A stretch of 19,950 bases of DNA from Methylophaga sp. (GCA_013139345.1 WTAY01000073.1:1-19950), one strand, 5' to 3'. Positions 7,896 through 19,149 are shown, counted from the stretch's first letter. The notes: a model not told the origin generated them from the letters alone. Numbers and translations are program-made.

Positions 7896-9815
7896 GTGTT
7901 TCACACGTATGGAAATACTCGAAAAAACATGGAATGTAATAATCTAACTGTTGGGACGGCGTTAAACAAGTTGCCACCATTAAAAAAATACTTTATAGCG
8001 ATTGCAACAATATTAATTATCGCAATTATAGCTGGTCAGTTATACCAAGATCTCCATCGTAAGCAAGAGCACCTAGACTCCAAACGTATTTATTTGCACC
8101 ATCAGCAGAGTAAGCTTGTTTCTATGTCGATGAGTAGGCTTTCATTACTACGTGACCCCAAGAATACAGCCGTGACTGCGGCAAAAGAACTAACGGCTTA
8201 TGCCAAACAAATTCTTGCTGTACATGATGTATTAGTTCGAACGATTGAACAGCGTAACCTTGAAAGTGAAAATAAACTTCTTGCAGAACAAGAGCTACAA
8301 CTTATTCATTATACTAATGAATTTTTATTGCTGAATAATGAAATAATATCTTCTATAGAGTCGGGAATCGTCAACCGAGATAGTATTGATAAGCAGTATC
8401 AGCGTTATCAAGTGCTTTATCAGCAATACCAAAGTGAAACAGAGCACTTTGTTGAAAGCCTCAGCAATTATCTCGAAAAAGAATCCTATGAAAACCGAAG
8501 GGTTTTATGGTTAGTGATCATTAGTATTATTCTGCTGGTTATTGTTGTTAGCGTTATATTTTATCGTTTTATTTCTGGCATGGTGAATAGGGAGTTTCAA
8601 TTACTTTCCGTAGATAATCAATTACGTAAGGATAGCGAGAAAGAAACTCAAGAACATGCAAAACTAATGTTAGAGCAGCAAATGAAAATGCGCTCTATAT
8701 TAGATTCTACAGCCGACGCTATTATTACAATTACTGCTGACGGTAATATTGACTCATTTAATAAATCTGCTGAATCGATGTTCGGTTACCCAGCAGAGTT
8801 TGTTATTGGGCAAAATGTAAAAATACTGATGCCAGAACCTGATTCATCTCTGCATGATAGTTATATGCAGAACTATTACAAAACAAAAGAGCAAAAAGTA
8901 CTAGGCCGTAGTCGCGAAGTGATAGCAAAGCGAGTTGATGGTAGTGAATTTCCTATTTACTTGTCTGTGCGAGAAGTTCAACAGTTAGAGCCAAAACTAT
9001 TCACGGGTATTATTCAAGATATTACGGAGTGGAAAAAATCAGATAAAAAGTTGAAGCAGGCGATGGATGAGCTGAAAAGTAAACAAGCTCAATTAGAAGA
9101 TGAAGAACAGATTGCGAAACATGTATTTGCAAATATCATATCGACTAATAATGAGACCTTAGAAGAATTAGCATCATGGTGTGTTCCAATGGGGATTTTC
9201 AGTGGTGACATGATCTTATCGTCATCACTTCCTTCTGGTGGTTTACGCGTTGTTTTATGCGACTTTACCGGTCATGGATTGCCCGCAGCTTTAGGTGCTG
9301 TTCCTGTCTCATCTATCTTTAGAGCAATGGCGGATAAAGGCTTGCCATTAGATATTTTGATGGGCGAGCTTAATAAGAAATTAAAAGAGTTACTGCCAAC
9401 GGGGATCTTTTGTTGTATTGCGGGTATTGATATTGATGCTGCACGAACACATGCTCATATCTGGAATGCGGGATTACCTGATGTCATTATTGTGAGTGAT
9501 AACGGTGATATTAAGCAGAGAGTTAAGTCTGATCATTTGCCATTAGGCGTTGTGGATTATGACCATAAAGAGATACATTGCGTCGATGTACGCTTAGAGA
9601 TCGGGGATATGATTTATGCCTATAGCGATGGTTTAACAGAAGCTGAAAATGAAGCGGGAGACATGTTTGGTCAAGACCGTTTTGAACAGCTTTTAAACGA
9701 AGAATCAAATTTAGATGGACGCTTGGTTGGTATTAGAAATAAAATCAGTAGCTATATGGGAAAAGCGGCTGCAACAGATGATATTTCACTCGTAGAAATA
9801 AAAACACTGTCATGA
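7896..9815 (+). CDS. Membrane-anchored PAS (FixL-like) - SpoIIE/PP2C serine phosphatase
   Basis: A 639-residue sensor phosphatase (GTG start at 7896; ATG at 7929 is an alternative, neither has a clear ribosome site). TM1 is about residues 30-50, a helical periplasmic region follows to about 200, and TM2 is about 203-225. A coiled coil precedes a PAS domain (about 265-385) containing PEPDSSLHDSYM; H320 and R340 align with the haem ligand and distal Arg of FixL-type PAS domains. A second coiled coil leads to the SpoIIE domain: FSGDM (D438), DFTGHGLPAALGA, NAGLPD, YSDGLTEAEN and TDDISLV, so the metal-binding aspartates are intact and activity is expected. Such proteins dephosphorylate anti-sigma-factor antagonists (STAS proteins), but no STAS or HATPase partner gene is adjacent. 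Confidence 0.88.
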   Translation: MFHTYGNTRKNMECNNLTVGTALNKLPPLKKYFIAIATILIIAIIAGQLYQDLHRKQEHLDSKRIYLHHQQSKLVSMSMSRLSLLRDPKNTAVTAAKELTAYAKQILAVHDVLVRTIEQRNLESENKLLAEQELQLIHYTNEFLLLNNEIISSIESGIVNRDSIDKQYQRYQVLYQQYQSETEHFVESLSNYLEKESYENRRVLWLVIISIILLVIVVSVIFYRFISGMVNREFQLLSVDNQLRKDSEKETQEHAKLMLEQQMKMRSILDSTADAIITITADGNIDSFNKSAESMFGYPAEFVIGQNVKILMPEPDSSLHDSYMQNYYKTKEQKVLGRSREVIAKRVDGSEFPIYLSVREVQQLEPKLFTGIIQDITEWKKSDKKLKQAMDELKSKQAQLEDEEQIAKHVFANIISTNNETLEELASWCVPMGIFSGDMILSSSLPSGGLRVVLCDFTGHGLPAALGAVPVSSIFRAMADKGLPLDILMGELNKKLKELLPTGIFCCIAGIDIDAARTHAHIWNAGLPDVIIVSDNGDIKQRVKSDHLPLGVVDYDHKEIHCVDVRLEIGDMIYAYSDGLTEAENEAGDMFGQDRFEQLLNEESNLDGRLVGIRNKISSYMGKAAATDDISLVEIKTLS

Positions 9816-9821
9816 CGGCTG

Positions 9822-9844
9822 AGACTACTTTAAAATCGTAGTCT
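9822..9844 (+). terminator. Weak hairpin after the phosphatase gene
   Basis: AGACTAC (9822-9828) pairs with GTAGTCT (9838-9844), 7 bp with a 9-nt loop, 7 nt after the stop at 9815. There is no T-run directly after it, so it may be only an attenuating or RNA-stabilising hairpin before metZ. Confidence 0.3.
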
Positions 9845-9868
9845 ATTCCGTATTTTAGTGGCCAGAAA

Positions 9869-11053
9869 ATGACACATTCATATAAAGAACAAGGCTTTGC
9901 AACTCGTGCTGTTCGCGCAGGACAACAGAGAACACATGAAAATGAACATGCAGAACCGATATTTCTTACATCCAGTTATGTATTTGATAGTGCTGAACAA
10001 GCGGCTGCTCGCTTTGGTGGTGATGAGCCTGGTAATATTTATTCACGCTTTACCAACCCAACAGTTCGTACATTTGAACAACGACTGGCCTCATTAGAAG
10101 GCGCTGAGTCTGCAGTAGCAACATCGTCTGGTATGTCAGCAATACTATCGACGTTTATGGCGTTATTGTCTGCTGGCGATCATATTGTGTCTTCACGCAG
10201 TATTTTTGGCACAACACGGGTTTTATTCGACAAATATTTATCTAAATTTGGTGTTGAAACTGACTATGTATCACTGACAAACCTTGAAGCTTGGCAGCAA
10301 GCGATTAAACCCAATACAAAAGCCTTGTTTTTAGAAACGCCATCCAATCCAATGAATGAAATTGCTGATTTAGCGGCATTGTCGGCATTAGCAAAAGCAC
10401 ATGATTGTTTATTGATTGTTGATAACTGCTTTTGTACCCCCGCATTACAACAACCTTTGGCACTCGGTGCGGATATTGTTGTGCACTCAGCAACCAAATA
10501 CATTGATGGACAAGGACGCTGCATAGGTGGTGCTGTTGTTGGTGATGCACAACGTGTTGGTGAAGATGTGTATGGCTTCTTACGCACTGCTGGGCCAACA
10601 ATGAGTCCATTTAATGCGTGGACATTCCTTAAAGGCCTTGAAACACTTGAATTAAGAATGAATGCGCATTCAGCCTCGGCCTTACAATTAGCACAATGGT
10701 TAGATCAGCAGCCAAATGTGACACATGTATTTTACGCTGGTTTACCAAACCACCCACAGCATGAGCTAGCAAAACAACAGCAATCTGCATTTGGTGGCAT
10801 TATCGCTTTTGAAGTTAAAGGTGGAAAAGAAGGGGCATGGAAACTGGTTAATGCAACCCAATGGCTGTCTATTACTGCAAACTTAGGTGATACAAAAACG
10901 ACCATCACTCATCCTGCCACAACAACACATGGCCGCCTGACAGAAGAAGCACGTGCTGAAGCTGGAATTACCGATGGAATGTTACGAATTTCTGTCGGCC
11001 TAGAATCAATTGAAGATATTCAAGCTGATCTTCAGCATGGTTTAGACCAGTAA
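9869..11053 (+). CDS. metZ: O-succinylhomoserine sulfhydrylase MetZ
   Basis: A 394-residue Cys/Met-metabolism PLP enzyme. MetZ makes homocysteine directly from O-succinylhomoserine and sulfide, by-passing cystathionine. The N-terminus (GFATRAVRAGQQRTHENEHAEPIFLTSSYVF) is of the MetZ type. YSRFTNPTVRTFEQRLA, the PLP-phosphate binding ATSSGMSAI, ETPSNP, VDNCFCTP, and the Schiff-base lysine K210 in HSATKYIDGQGR are visible. THPATTTHGRL and RISVGLE near the C-terminus complete the family. Cystathionine gamma-synthase is a close paralogue; the N-terminus and SATKYIDGQGR favour MetZ. It lies 53 nt after the phosphatase gene on the same strand, with only a weak ribosome site. No SAM riboswitch was recognised upstream. 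Confidence 0.92.
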   Translation: MTHSYKEQGFATRAVRAGQQRTHENEHAEPIFLTSSYVFDSAEQAAARFGGDEPGNIYSRFTNPTVRTFEQRLASLEGAESAVATSSGMSAILSTFMALLSAGDHIVSSRSIFGTTRVLFDKYLSKFGVETDYVSLTNLEAWQQAIKPNTKALFLETPSNPMNEIADLAALSALAKAHDCLLIVDNCFCTPALQQPLALGADIVVHSATKYIDGQGRCIGGAVVGDAQRVGEDVYGFLRTAGPTMSPFNAWTFLKGLETLELRMNAHSASALQLAQWLDQQPNVTHVFYAGLPNHPQHELAKQQQSAFGGIIAFEVKGGKEGAWKLVNATQWLSITANLGDTKTTITHPATTTHGRLTEEARAEAGITDGMLRISVGLESIEDIQADLQHGLDQ

Positions 11054-11120
11054 TCATTCAAGATGTAATAGTTGCTGATCTGGGATTGATAAGTCCTTAT
11101 TTTAGTGATATTAAAACTAT

Positions 11121-11197
11121 CACCCTCATCCCAACCTTCTCCCTCAAGGGAGAAGGGGGTAAAACTCCCTCTCCTGTTGGAGAGGGCTGGGGTGAGG
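11121..11197. repeat. REP-like palindromic element with two inner hairpins
   Basis: The outer arms CCTCATCCCA (11124-11133) and TGGGGTGAGG (11188-11197) pair over 10 bp with one G-T. Inside are two perfect stem-loops: CCTTCTCCC-TCAA-GGGAGAAGG (11135-11156) and CCCTCTCC-TGTT-GGAGAGGG (11167-11186). The whole folds as a three-way junction. Sequences with CCCTCAnCCCAACC and GGGAGAGGG arms are common intergenic dispersed repeats in proteobacteria. It lies 67 nt after metZ, where it could also end transcription or protect mRNA 3' ends. Confidence 0.75.
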
Positions 11198-11357
11198 AGA
11201 TAAAATTAAGACGCGTGTTGATTCACCCTGTTAAAAAGAACAAAGAACCCAACATTTATCTACTGGTTCATTGATTATTATATAACCAGCGTTCAGCTTA
11301 TTTAATACTTGAAATAGGCATAAAACCTGCATAAAACAATAAAAATTGTATCTATTC

Positions 11358-11396
11358 GTCAGATAACCATCTTTGTTTTTCAAACGCTTATCTGAC
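11358..11396. repeat. 9-bp inverted repeat upstream of the VWA gene
   Basis: GTCAGATAA (11358-11366) and TTATCTGAC (11388-11396) are perfect inverted copies with a 21-nt spacer, centre-to-centre 30 bp (about three helical turns). The right arm ends 17 nt before the ATG at 11414. It could be a paired operator or an mRNA leader hairpin. Confidence 0.5.
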
Positions 11397-11413
11397 CTTA
11401 GTAATTAAAAACA

Positions 11414-13279
11414 ATGGGTTATACGTTTATGTTTCGTTTTGAAAAATATATCATTCTTTTTGTGCTGTTGGTATTAACACTACCAATGCGGCAAGTTTAC
11501 GCCACTGTAGCTGAGCCTGTGAGCGATGTCAGAATCTTAATTGATGTTTCTGGCAGCATGAAAAAGAACGATCCAAATAATTTACGATCACCCGCATTAC
11601 GGCTCATTGTTGGCCTTTTACCTGAAAAATCTCAATCGGGTGTGTGGACATTTGGTAAGTATGTAAATATGTTGGTTCCACTTCGTGAGGTTAACGATGC
11701 ATGGAAATTAGAAGCCGAACGGCGATCAAAGGAAGTGCATTCTTACGGTCTTTTTACAAACATTGAACATGCCTTAAACAAAGCGACTGCAAATCAAAAA
11801 GGGGATAACCCTAAATACCGTCGTAGTGTCATTTTACTTTCTGATGGCTTAGTCGATGTTTCTACGAATGCTGAGACAAATGCGAAATCACGCCAGCGAA
11901 TTCTTGATATTATCGTACCGAGATTAAAAAAAGCCAATGTCGCAGTTCATACTATTGCCTTATCGGACACCGCTGATCATGCGTTATTACGTTCAATTTC
12001 ATTAGCAACCGATGGTTGGTATGAGCAAGTTGACAGTGCCGAAAAATTACAACGTGTCTTTTTACATTTGTTTGAAAAAGCGGCCAAGCGCGATACGGTG
12101 CCTTTGTTAGATAATAATTTTAAGATCGATGACAGTGTAAGCGAAATGACATTATTAATCTTTCGTCGAGATGGTGCTAAAGACACATTATTATTAACAC
12201 CAGAACAAGCGCAGATTACCAATAAAGAGAGACCCAATAATGTTCGTTGGCATAGTGAAGATAATTACGATCTAATTACCATTGATAATCCAACAACGGG
12301 TACATGGCAGATTGATGCTGATGTTGACCCTGATAATAGAGTCATGGTCGTTACCGACTTAAAATTGAAGACAACGGATCTCCCCAATAATATATTGCTT
12401 GGTGAAACCTTTGATTTTGATGCCAGTTTGACAGAAAAGTCTGAAATCATAGTGAGGCAGGACTTTTTAACACTGGTTGATGTGGAGTTAAAAGAAGAAT
12501 CTGAAATAGCCGATGAGGTTTTTACGAATCTAAATAAGGCACAGAGAAAGGGTATTTATCGAGCTCATATTGGTGAAACATTTCAGCCCGGCCGTAATGA
12601 TGTTGTTGTTACGTTTAAAAGTGCGACATTTGAACGTCAACGTCGTCAAAGTATTAATGTTGTCGAAACTCCCTTTGATATTAATGTTGAGCAACTAGAA
12701 GGAAAAGAGACCCGTACACATCGGTTAACGCTAAAACCTGATAGTGATTTAATCAATGCTGAAAAACTTAATATAGCAGCAATGCTGACATCGGAAGATG
12801 GTAGCGAGTGGTCGTATGATGTAATGCAAAGTGCCGAATTAGAGTGGCAGTTAACACTTGCAGAGTTAGAAGATGGCAAACAATACAGCGTGGCACTTCA
12901 GATTAGGGGAGAAACAGCGAAAGGCCGTAGTTTGTTTTTACAGCCTGAAGTCATTGTTTTGGAAGATGAGTTATTTGTTCCTGAACCTGAAGTAATTGAA
13001 GATATTGAACCTGTTGTTGCTGAGCCAGAAGAAGAAAGTACCGACGATGAATTCAGTTCAGAGGTTATTGTTGATGAAATGGCTGGAGATGATGTGTTAT
13101 TAACAGCGATAGATGATGACCTCAATGTGATTGATGATTCCCAGCTGACTGATGAGGGCCTATCTCCCGCAATAAAATTAGCGATTGGTAACGGTGTTAT
13201 TCTTTTCTTAGTCGTGATGATAATATTTTTCTGGCGACGTAAGAGCTCAGCCAGAAAAAATCCAGGAGACCAGTTATAA
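11414..13279 (+). CDS. Periplasmic von Willebrand factor A domain protein with C-terminal membrane anchor
   Basis: A 621-residue protein. Start at 11414 (MGYTFMF) or at the ATG at 11429; neither has a strong ribosome site. A signal peptide or N-terminal anchor covers about residues 9-30. The VWA domain (about 38-220) has a complete MIDAS: D44-x-S46-x-S48, T115 in LFTNIEHAL and D144 in LLSDGLVD, so metal-dependent ligand binding is expected. Residues about 230-520 look beta-rich, possibly Ig-like. An acidic stretch rich in Glu and Pro (about 520-545) precedes the C-terminal TM (about 592-607) and a basic tail WRRKS, giving a periplasmic domain with a short cytoplasmic end. The next gene starts on the base after its stop, so both are one unit. 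Function unknown; the family fits protein-protein interaction at the envelope. Confidence 0.8.
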   Translation: MGYTFMFRFEKYIILFVLLVLTLPMRQVYATVAEPVSDVRILIDVSGSMKKNDPNNLRSPALRLIVGLLPEKSQSGVWTFGKYVNMLVPLREVNDAWKLEAERRSKEVHSYGLFTNIEHALNKATANQKGDNPKYRRSVILLSDGLVDVSTNAETNAKSRQRILDIIVPRLKKANVAVHTIALSDTADHALLRSISLATDGWYEQVDSAEKLQRVFLHLFEKAAKRDTVPLLDNNFKIDDSVSEMTLLIFRRDGAKDTLLLTPEQAQITNKERPNNVRWHSEDNYDLITIDNPTTGTWQIDADVDPDNRVMVVTDLKLKTTDLPNNILLGETFDFDASLTEKSEIIVRQDFLTLVDVELKEESEIADEVFTNLNKAQRKGIYRAHIGETFQPGRNDVVVTFKSATFERQRRQSINVVETPFDINVEQLEGKETRTHRLTLKPDSDLINAEKLNIAAMLTSEDGSEWSYDVMQSAELEWQLTLAELEDGKQYSVALQIRGETAKGRSLFLQPEVIVLEDELFVPEPEVIEDIEPVVAEPEEESTDDEFSSEVIVDEMAGDDVLLTAIDDDLNVIDDSQLTDEGLSPAIKLAIGNGVILFLVVMIIFFWRRKSSARKNPGDQL

Positions 13280-15898
<2,619 letters not shown>

Positions 15899-16052
15899 AC
15901 GATAGATTAAGAAGCATCATTTCTTGCTGATGATGACTTACAAACATAAGGTAAACATGTTTCATCAGAGTTTCAATCTGTTATAGGAACCTCCTTTTAA
16001 AGGCAGAGTATTGTAGAATACGGTTGATAGATACTATTTTGGGAGATGTGTT

Positions 16053-17324
16053 ATGGCACTTAAACGTCGGAGTTTTATTAAAACAGCCGCAGTAGCAGGT
16101 TCCATTGCCGTCATTCCTAAATTTGCTCTTGCTACGCAAAAGCCCAAAGCTCAACAACGTGTCGTTATTATCGGTGGTGGGTTTGCTGGTGCTACTGCCG
16201 CAAAATATCTCAGCATGTGGTCTCCTAATACAGAGGTCATTATGATTGAGCGTAATGCTCAGTTTGTTTCTTGTCCCCAGAGTAATTTAGTTTTGGGTGG
16301 AAGCAGAACTCTGCAACAACTTACCCATGATTATAATGCGTTGGCTGATAAGTATGATGTGAAAACCGTGCAGGCGGAAGTGGTTAAGATTGATAGTGAG
16401 AAACAAAAAGTAACCTTACATGATGGTGTTGAGCTCAACTATCATCGACTTATTATCGCCCCTGGTGTTGATTTTATTTATGATGACTTGCCTATGTTAT
16501 CTGGTTTTGAGATTCAGCAAAAAATTCCACATGCATGGAAGGCGGGGCCCCAAACCGAGATTTTAAAACAGCAAATACATGGAATGAAGAAAGGCGGCAC
16601 TGTGGTAATGTCGGTGCCCGCTACGCCATTTCGCTGCCCCCCAGGGCCTTATGAACGTGCATGCCAGATAGCATTTTATTTAAAACATCATAATCCAAGT
16701 GCAAAACTACTGATTCTTGATGCTAATGCTGATGTGGCATCAAAGAAAGCCTTGTTCAAATCTGCTTGGCAGCAACATTACTCAGGGCTAATTGAATATG
16801 TTTCAAACAGCACAATAGAGCATATTGACGTTGAAAGTTTGGCAGTAGAAACTGAATTTGATAGTTTTGCAGCCGATGTTCTTAACGTTATCCCTCCCCA
16901 GAAAGCGGGAAAAGTTGCTGAGATGGCAGGGGTGATTAATGTAGACAATCGTTGGTGCTTGGTTGATTTTCTAACATATGAATCAACTGAAAAGAAAAAT
17001 ATACACGTTATTGGTGATGCCGTTCATGCCAAATTACCAAAATCTGGGCACATGGCTAATGCTCAGGCAAAAGTGTGCGCTGCCGCAGTTGCAGCATTAT
17101 TAGAAGAGCTGGAGCCAGAGCAGGAACCTGTATTTAGTAATACCTGTTACAGCTTTGTTAATGATAAGCAGGCGGGGCATGTAGCTGCAGTTTATCGTTA
17201 TAATTCAGAACAAAAACAAATGGTGCCAATGCCGGGAGGCGGTGTCTCAGCTCAAGCAACCAACCTTGAAGGTGCTTATGCAAATGCGTGGGCGAAGAAT
17301 ATTTGGGCAGATATGCTGAGATGA
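16053..17324 (+). CDS. Tat-exported FCSD-type sulfide dehydrogenase flavoprotein (FccB/SoxF-like)
   Basis: A 423-residue FAD protein. GGGAGA at 16041-16046 supports the start. The N-terminus KRRSFIKTAAVAG is a twin-arginine signal with cleavage near FALA (about residue 27). The FAD-binding motif VVIIGGGFAGATAA follows. FRCPPGPYERA with C195 and NTCYSFV with C365 match the redox-active disulfide pair of flavocytochrome c sulfide dehydrogenase; VSCPQSN (C74) lies in the N-terminal region where family members carry a similar motif. C-terminal VIGDAVHAKLPKSGHMANAQAKV is family-typical. It would oxidise sulfide in the periplasm and pass electrons to a c-type cytochrome. No cytochrome gene (fccA/soxE) is adjacent, so the partner is elsewhere or different. 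FccB and SoxF cannot be told apart here. Confidence 0.88.
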   Translation: MALKRRSFIKTAAVAGSIAVIPKFALATQKPKAQQRVVIIGGGFAGATAAKYLSMWSPNTEVIMIERNAQFVSCPQSNLVLGGSRTLQQLTHDYNALADKYDVKTVQAEVVKIDSEKQKVTLHDGVELNYHRLIIAPGVDFIYDDLPMLSGFEIQQKIPHAWKAGPQTEILKQQIHGMKKGGTVVMSVPATPFRCPPGPYERACQIAFYLKHHNPSAKLLILDANADVASKKALFKSAWQQHYSGLIEYVSNSTIEHIDVESLAVETEFDSFAADVLNVIPPQKAGKVAEMAGVINVDNRWCLVDFLTYESTEKKNIHVIGDAVHAKLPKSGHMANAQAKVCAAAVAALLEELEPEQEPVFSNTCYSFVNDKQAGHVAAVYRYNSEQKQMVPMPGGGVSAQATNLEGAYANAWAKNIWADMLR

Positions 17325-17349
17325 ATAGCATGAAAAGAAGGATGAATAG

Positions 17350-19074
17350 ATGAAATTTGATGGTCAAGCGGAGTTAGTTTACCAACTCCCCAAACTGGAG
17401 AGGAAGGCCTCCTCAAACGTACCCTTAACGCCAGATAATTTAGAAAGGTGGTTATCAGATCTGCCTATTTTGAATATTAAGCAGTTGTCATATCAGCTGC
17501 CGAAATATATACAAGAGCTTAATCGCATTAAGGTATCAGATAAGCACAGATTTAATATGCTTGAACAACTACGCCCTACGGTTGCCTATATTTATGATGC
17601 ATTGATAAAGCGCTTTAGGGGAGCAAATCTTAGTTTATCGTCTGAATCTCAAGAAATTCAATGGCTATTAAATGTAGTGATATCTGAAATGGCGATAGGC
17701 TACCAGCGGCTATTATTTAATTTAGCTAAGAAAGATTCGACATGGCTTAGCCGAAAGAAATATACCCTACTGGCCCAGCGAGCAGCCTATTATCTAGGTG
17801 AGAGAATTTGCTTGTCTTATCTTTTATCAACAGTCGTTCCTGATAGAGTCTGGCTGGAGTTGAATGCAACCTATTCTTATGCCCAAAAGTCGAACCTGAA
17901 TACGATTAATATAAAGGATAAGTTTGCTTATTTTGGTTCTAAAAGCGGCAGTATTGACTGTATTTATAAACGGATCTTATTACTCACGCTTGTATCGCCA
18001 TATAGTTTACGAAGTGCGGAGTTAGAGCAAATTTATTATGGGTTATTACCGTGGCTAAACTGTATTAAACTAATTCATGTTACTAAGCAGCTTACCAACG
18101 TATATGTGCTGGACTTTAAGCAAGATTATGGCCCGGAGCATCAGGGAACGATATTCGAGGGGGGCGATAAATATAGCATTGAGTGCACTGAATTAGTTAA
18201 TAAATTAAACACTTGGCTTGATAGTGGAGATGCCCCAGCCTCTGTAAATCATAAAGGAATGTCGAAAAAGTTATTAACTGAAATAACATCAAGACTTGGG
18301 GGCATAAAAAAACGGGTAGATGAACGATTTTATGGTCGTGCTGGACAGGTAGATGTTGTCGTCGGTTTGCAAGATATTGATGTGTTCTTAGGGCATGTTA
18401 AGTCGCTAGTAGATGAGGCTAATGATTTACCTATTATTGATGATTATTACGATGTAAGTATTGTGTCTGAGCAAGAAGAGCTTACTGATGAGTGGGGGGA
18501 GCTTAGTTCATTTTTACCCGAAACTACGCTAGAAGATAAACAAGAAGTAGTGCCTGTTGTAGAAAGTGCTCACCATGGAATTCGGCAGCATGTTTTTGAT
18601 ATTGAGAATGAAAGCAAACGAGGAGCGTGCTTGAGTTGCAATTATATTAATGGCTCAGGATTGTACCTTGGTGAGTTGATGTTTATGCGAGGGTTTGACC
18701 CCGAGATTTGGACATTAGGAATTATTCGTTGGATGCTTGTACAAAATAAGAAATTGAAAATAGGTTTATATTTATTTTCTGCTCAAGTTGAGCAAGTTGT
18801 TGTTAGTCACAATAGTTCAGCAGGTGACATTGATATTAATGCGTTATTGCTTGGAGAAAGTGAACATGGTGATACGGTTTTATTGCCAAGTGCTGAGTTT
18901 AAAGTGGGCGATGAGTTGCAATTAGATCATAGAGGAAATAAAGCAGACATTATCCTTGGTGACGTTGTATGGCAAAGTGAAGGTTTTGCTCAATTTTGTT
19001 TGATTGCTCAGGAAGTTGAATTGGAAGAGTTAGAGCCAGACGACGATTTCTTAATTCCTGCTTGGGCAAAATAA
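17350..19074 (+). CDS. Uncharacterised protein with N-terminal helical domain and PilZ-like C-terminal signature
   Basis: A 574-residue soluble protein with AAGAAGGA about 8 nt before the start, 25 nt after the flavoprotein gene. The N-terminal part (about 20-130) is helical: LTPDNLERWLSDLP, LNRIKVSDKHRFNMLEQLRPTVAYIYDALIKRF and EMAIGYQRLLFNLAK. I recognise this pattern from uncharacterised gammaproteobacterial proteins. Residues about 405-560 look like a beta-barrel: N420-x-S422-x-x-G425 (NESKRG) matches the [DN]xSxxG half of the PilZ c-di-GMP motif, then LYLGELMFMRG, WTLGIIRWML and LKIGLYLFS. The RxxxR half is not evident, so c-di-GMP binding is doubtful. No signal peptide or TM is seen. 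Co-transcription with the flavoprotein is possible from spacing. Confidence 0.65.
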   Translation: MKFDGQAELVYQLPKLERKASSNVPLTPDNLERWLSDLPILNIKQLSYQLPKYIQELNRIKVSDKHRFNMLEQLRPTVAYIYDALIKRFRGANLSLSSESQEIQWLLNVVISEMAIGYQRLLFNLAKKDSTWLSRKKYTLLAQRAAYYLGERICLSYLLSTVVPDRVWLELNATYSYAQKSNLNTINIKDKFAYFGSKSGSIDCIYKRILLLTLVSPYSLRSAELEQIYYGLLPWLNCIKLIHVTKQLTNVYVLDFKQDYGPEHQGTIFEGGDKYSIECTELVNKLNTWLDSGDAPASVNHKGMSKKLLTEITSRLGGIKKRVDERFYGRAGQVDVVVGLQDIDVFLGHVKSLVDEANDLPIIDDYYDVSIVSEQEELTDEWGELSSFLPETTLEDKQEVVPVVESAHHGIRQHVFDIENESKRGACLSCNYINGSGLYLGELMFMRGFDPEIWTLGIIRWMLVQNKKLKIGLYLFSAQVEQVVVSHNSSAGDIDINALLLGESEHGDTVLLPSAEFKVGDELQLDHRGNKADIILGDVVWQSEGFAQFCLIAQEVELEELEPDDDFLIPAWAK

Positions 19075-19149
19075 CACTACGTTAACGAATATTAAAGAGG
19101 GATGATTCAAGGAAGAAACACAGTATATTCTAGCTATAAATAGCAGAAG

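Larger units (their letters stand above)
11054..11413. other. 360-nt intergenic region holding a REP-like element and an inverted repeat
   Basis: Contains the palindromic repeat at 11121-11197 and the 9-bp inverted repeat at 11358-11396, described separately. A short direct repeat GCATAAAAC occurs twice near 11317-11338. A 62-codon open frame across the REP-like element is not a credible gene: it has no ribosome site and translates the repeat. Confidence 0.5.

Noticed and set aside
9815..9869. SAM riboswitch upstream of metZ
   Set aside because: The 53-nt gap is too short for a full SAM-I aptamer, and no SAM-II-like core could be recognised; only a 7-bp hairpin is present.
10264..10610. Two minus-strand frames inside metZ
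   Set aside because: They overlap the conserved PLP-enzyme coding sequence and show no domain features.
11086..11274. 62-codon plus-strand open frame after metZ
   Set aside because: It translates the REP-like palindromic element (GEGG, GEGWGEE pattern), lacks a ribosome site and has no family resemblance.
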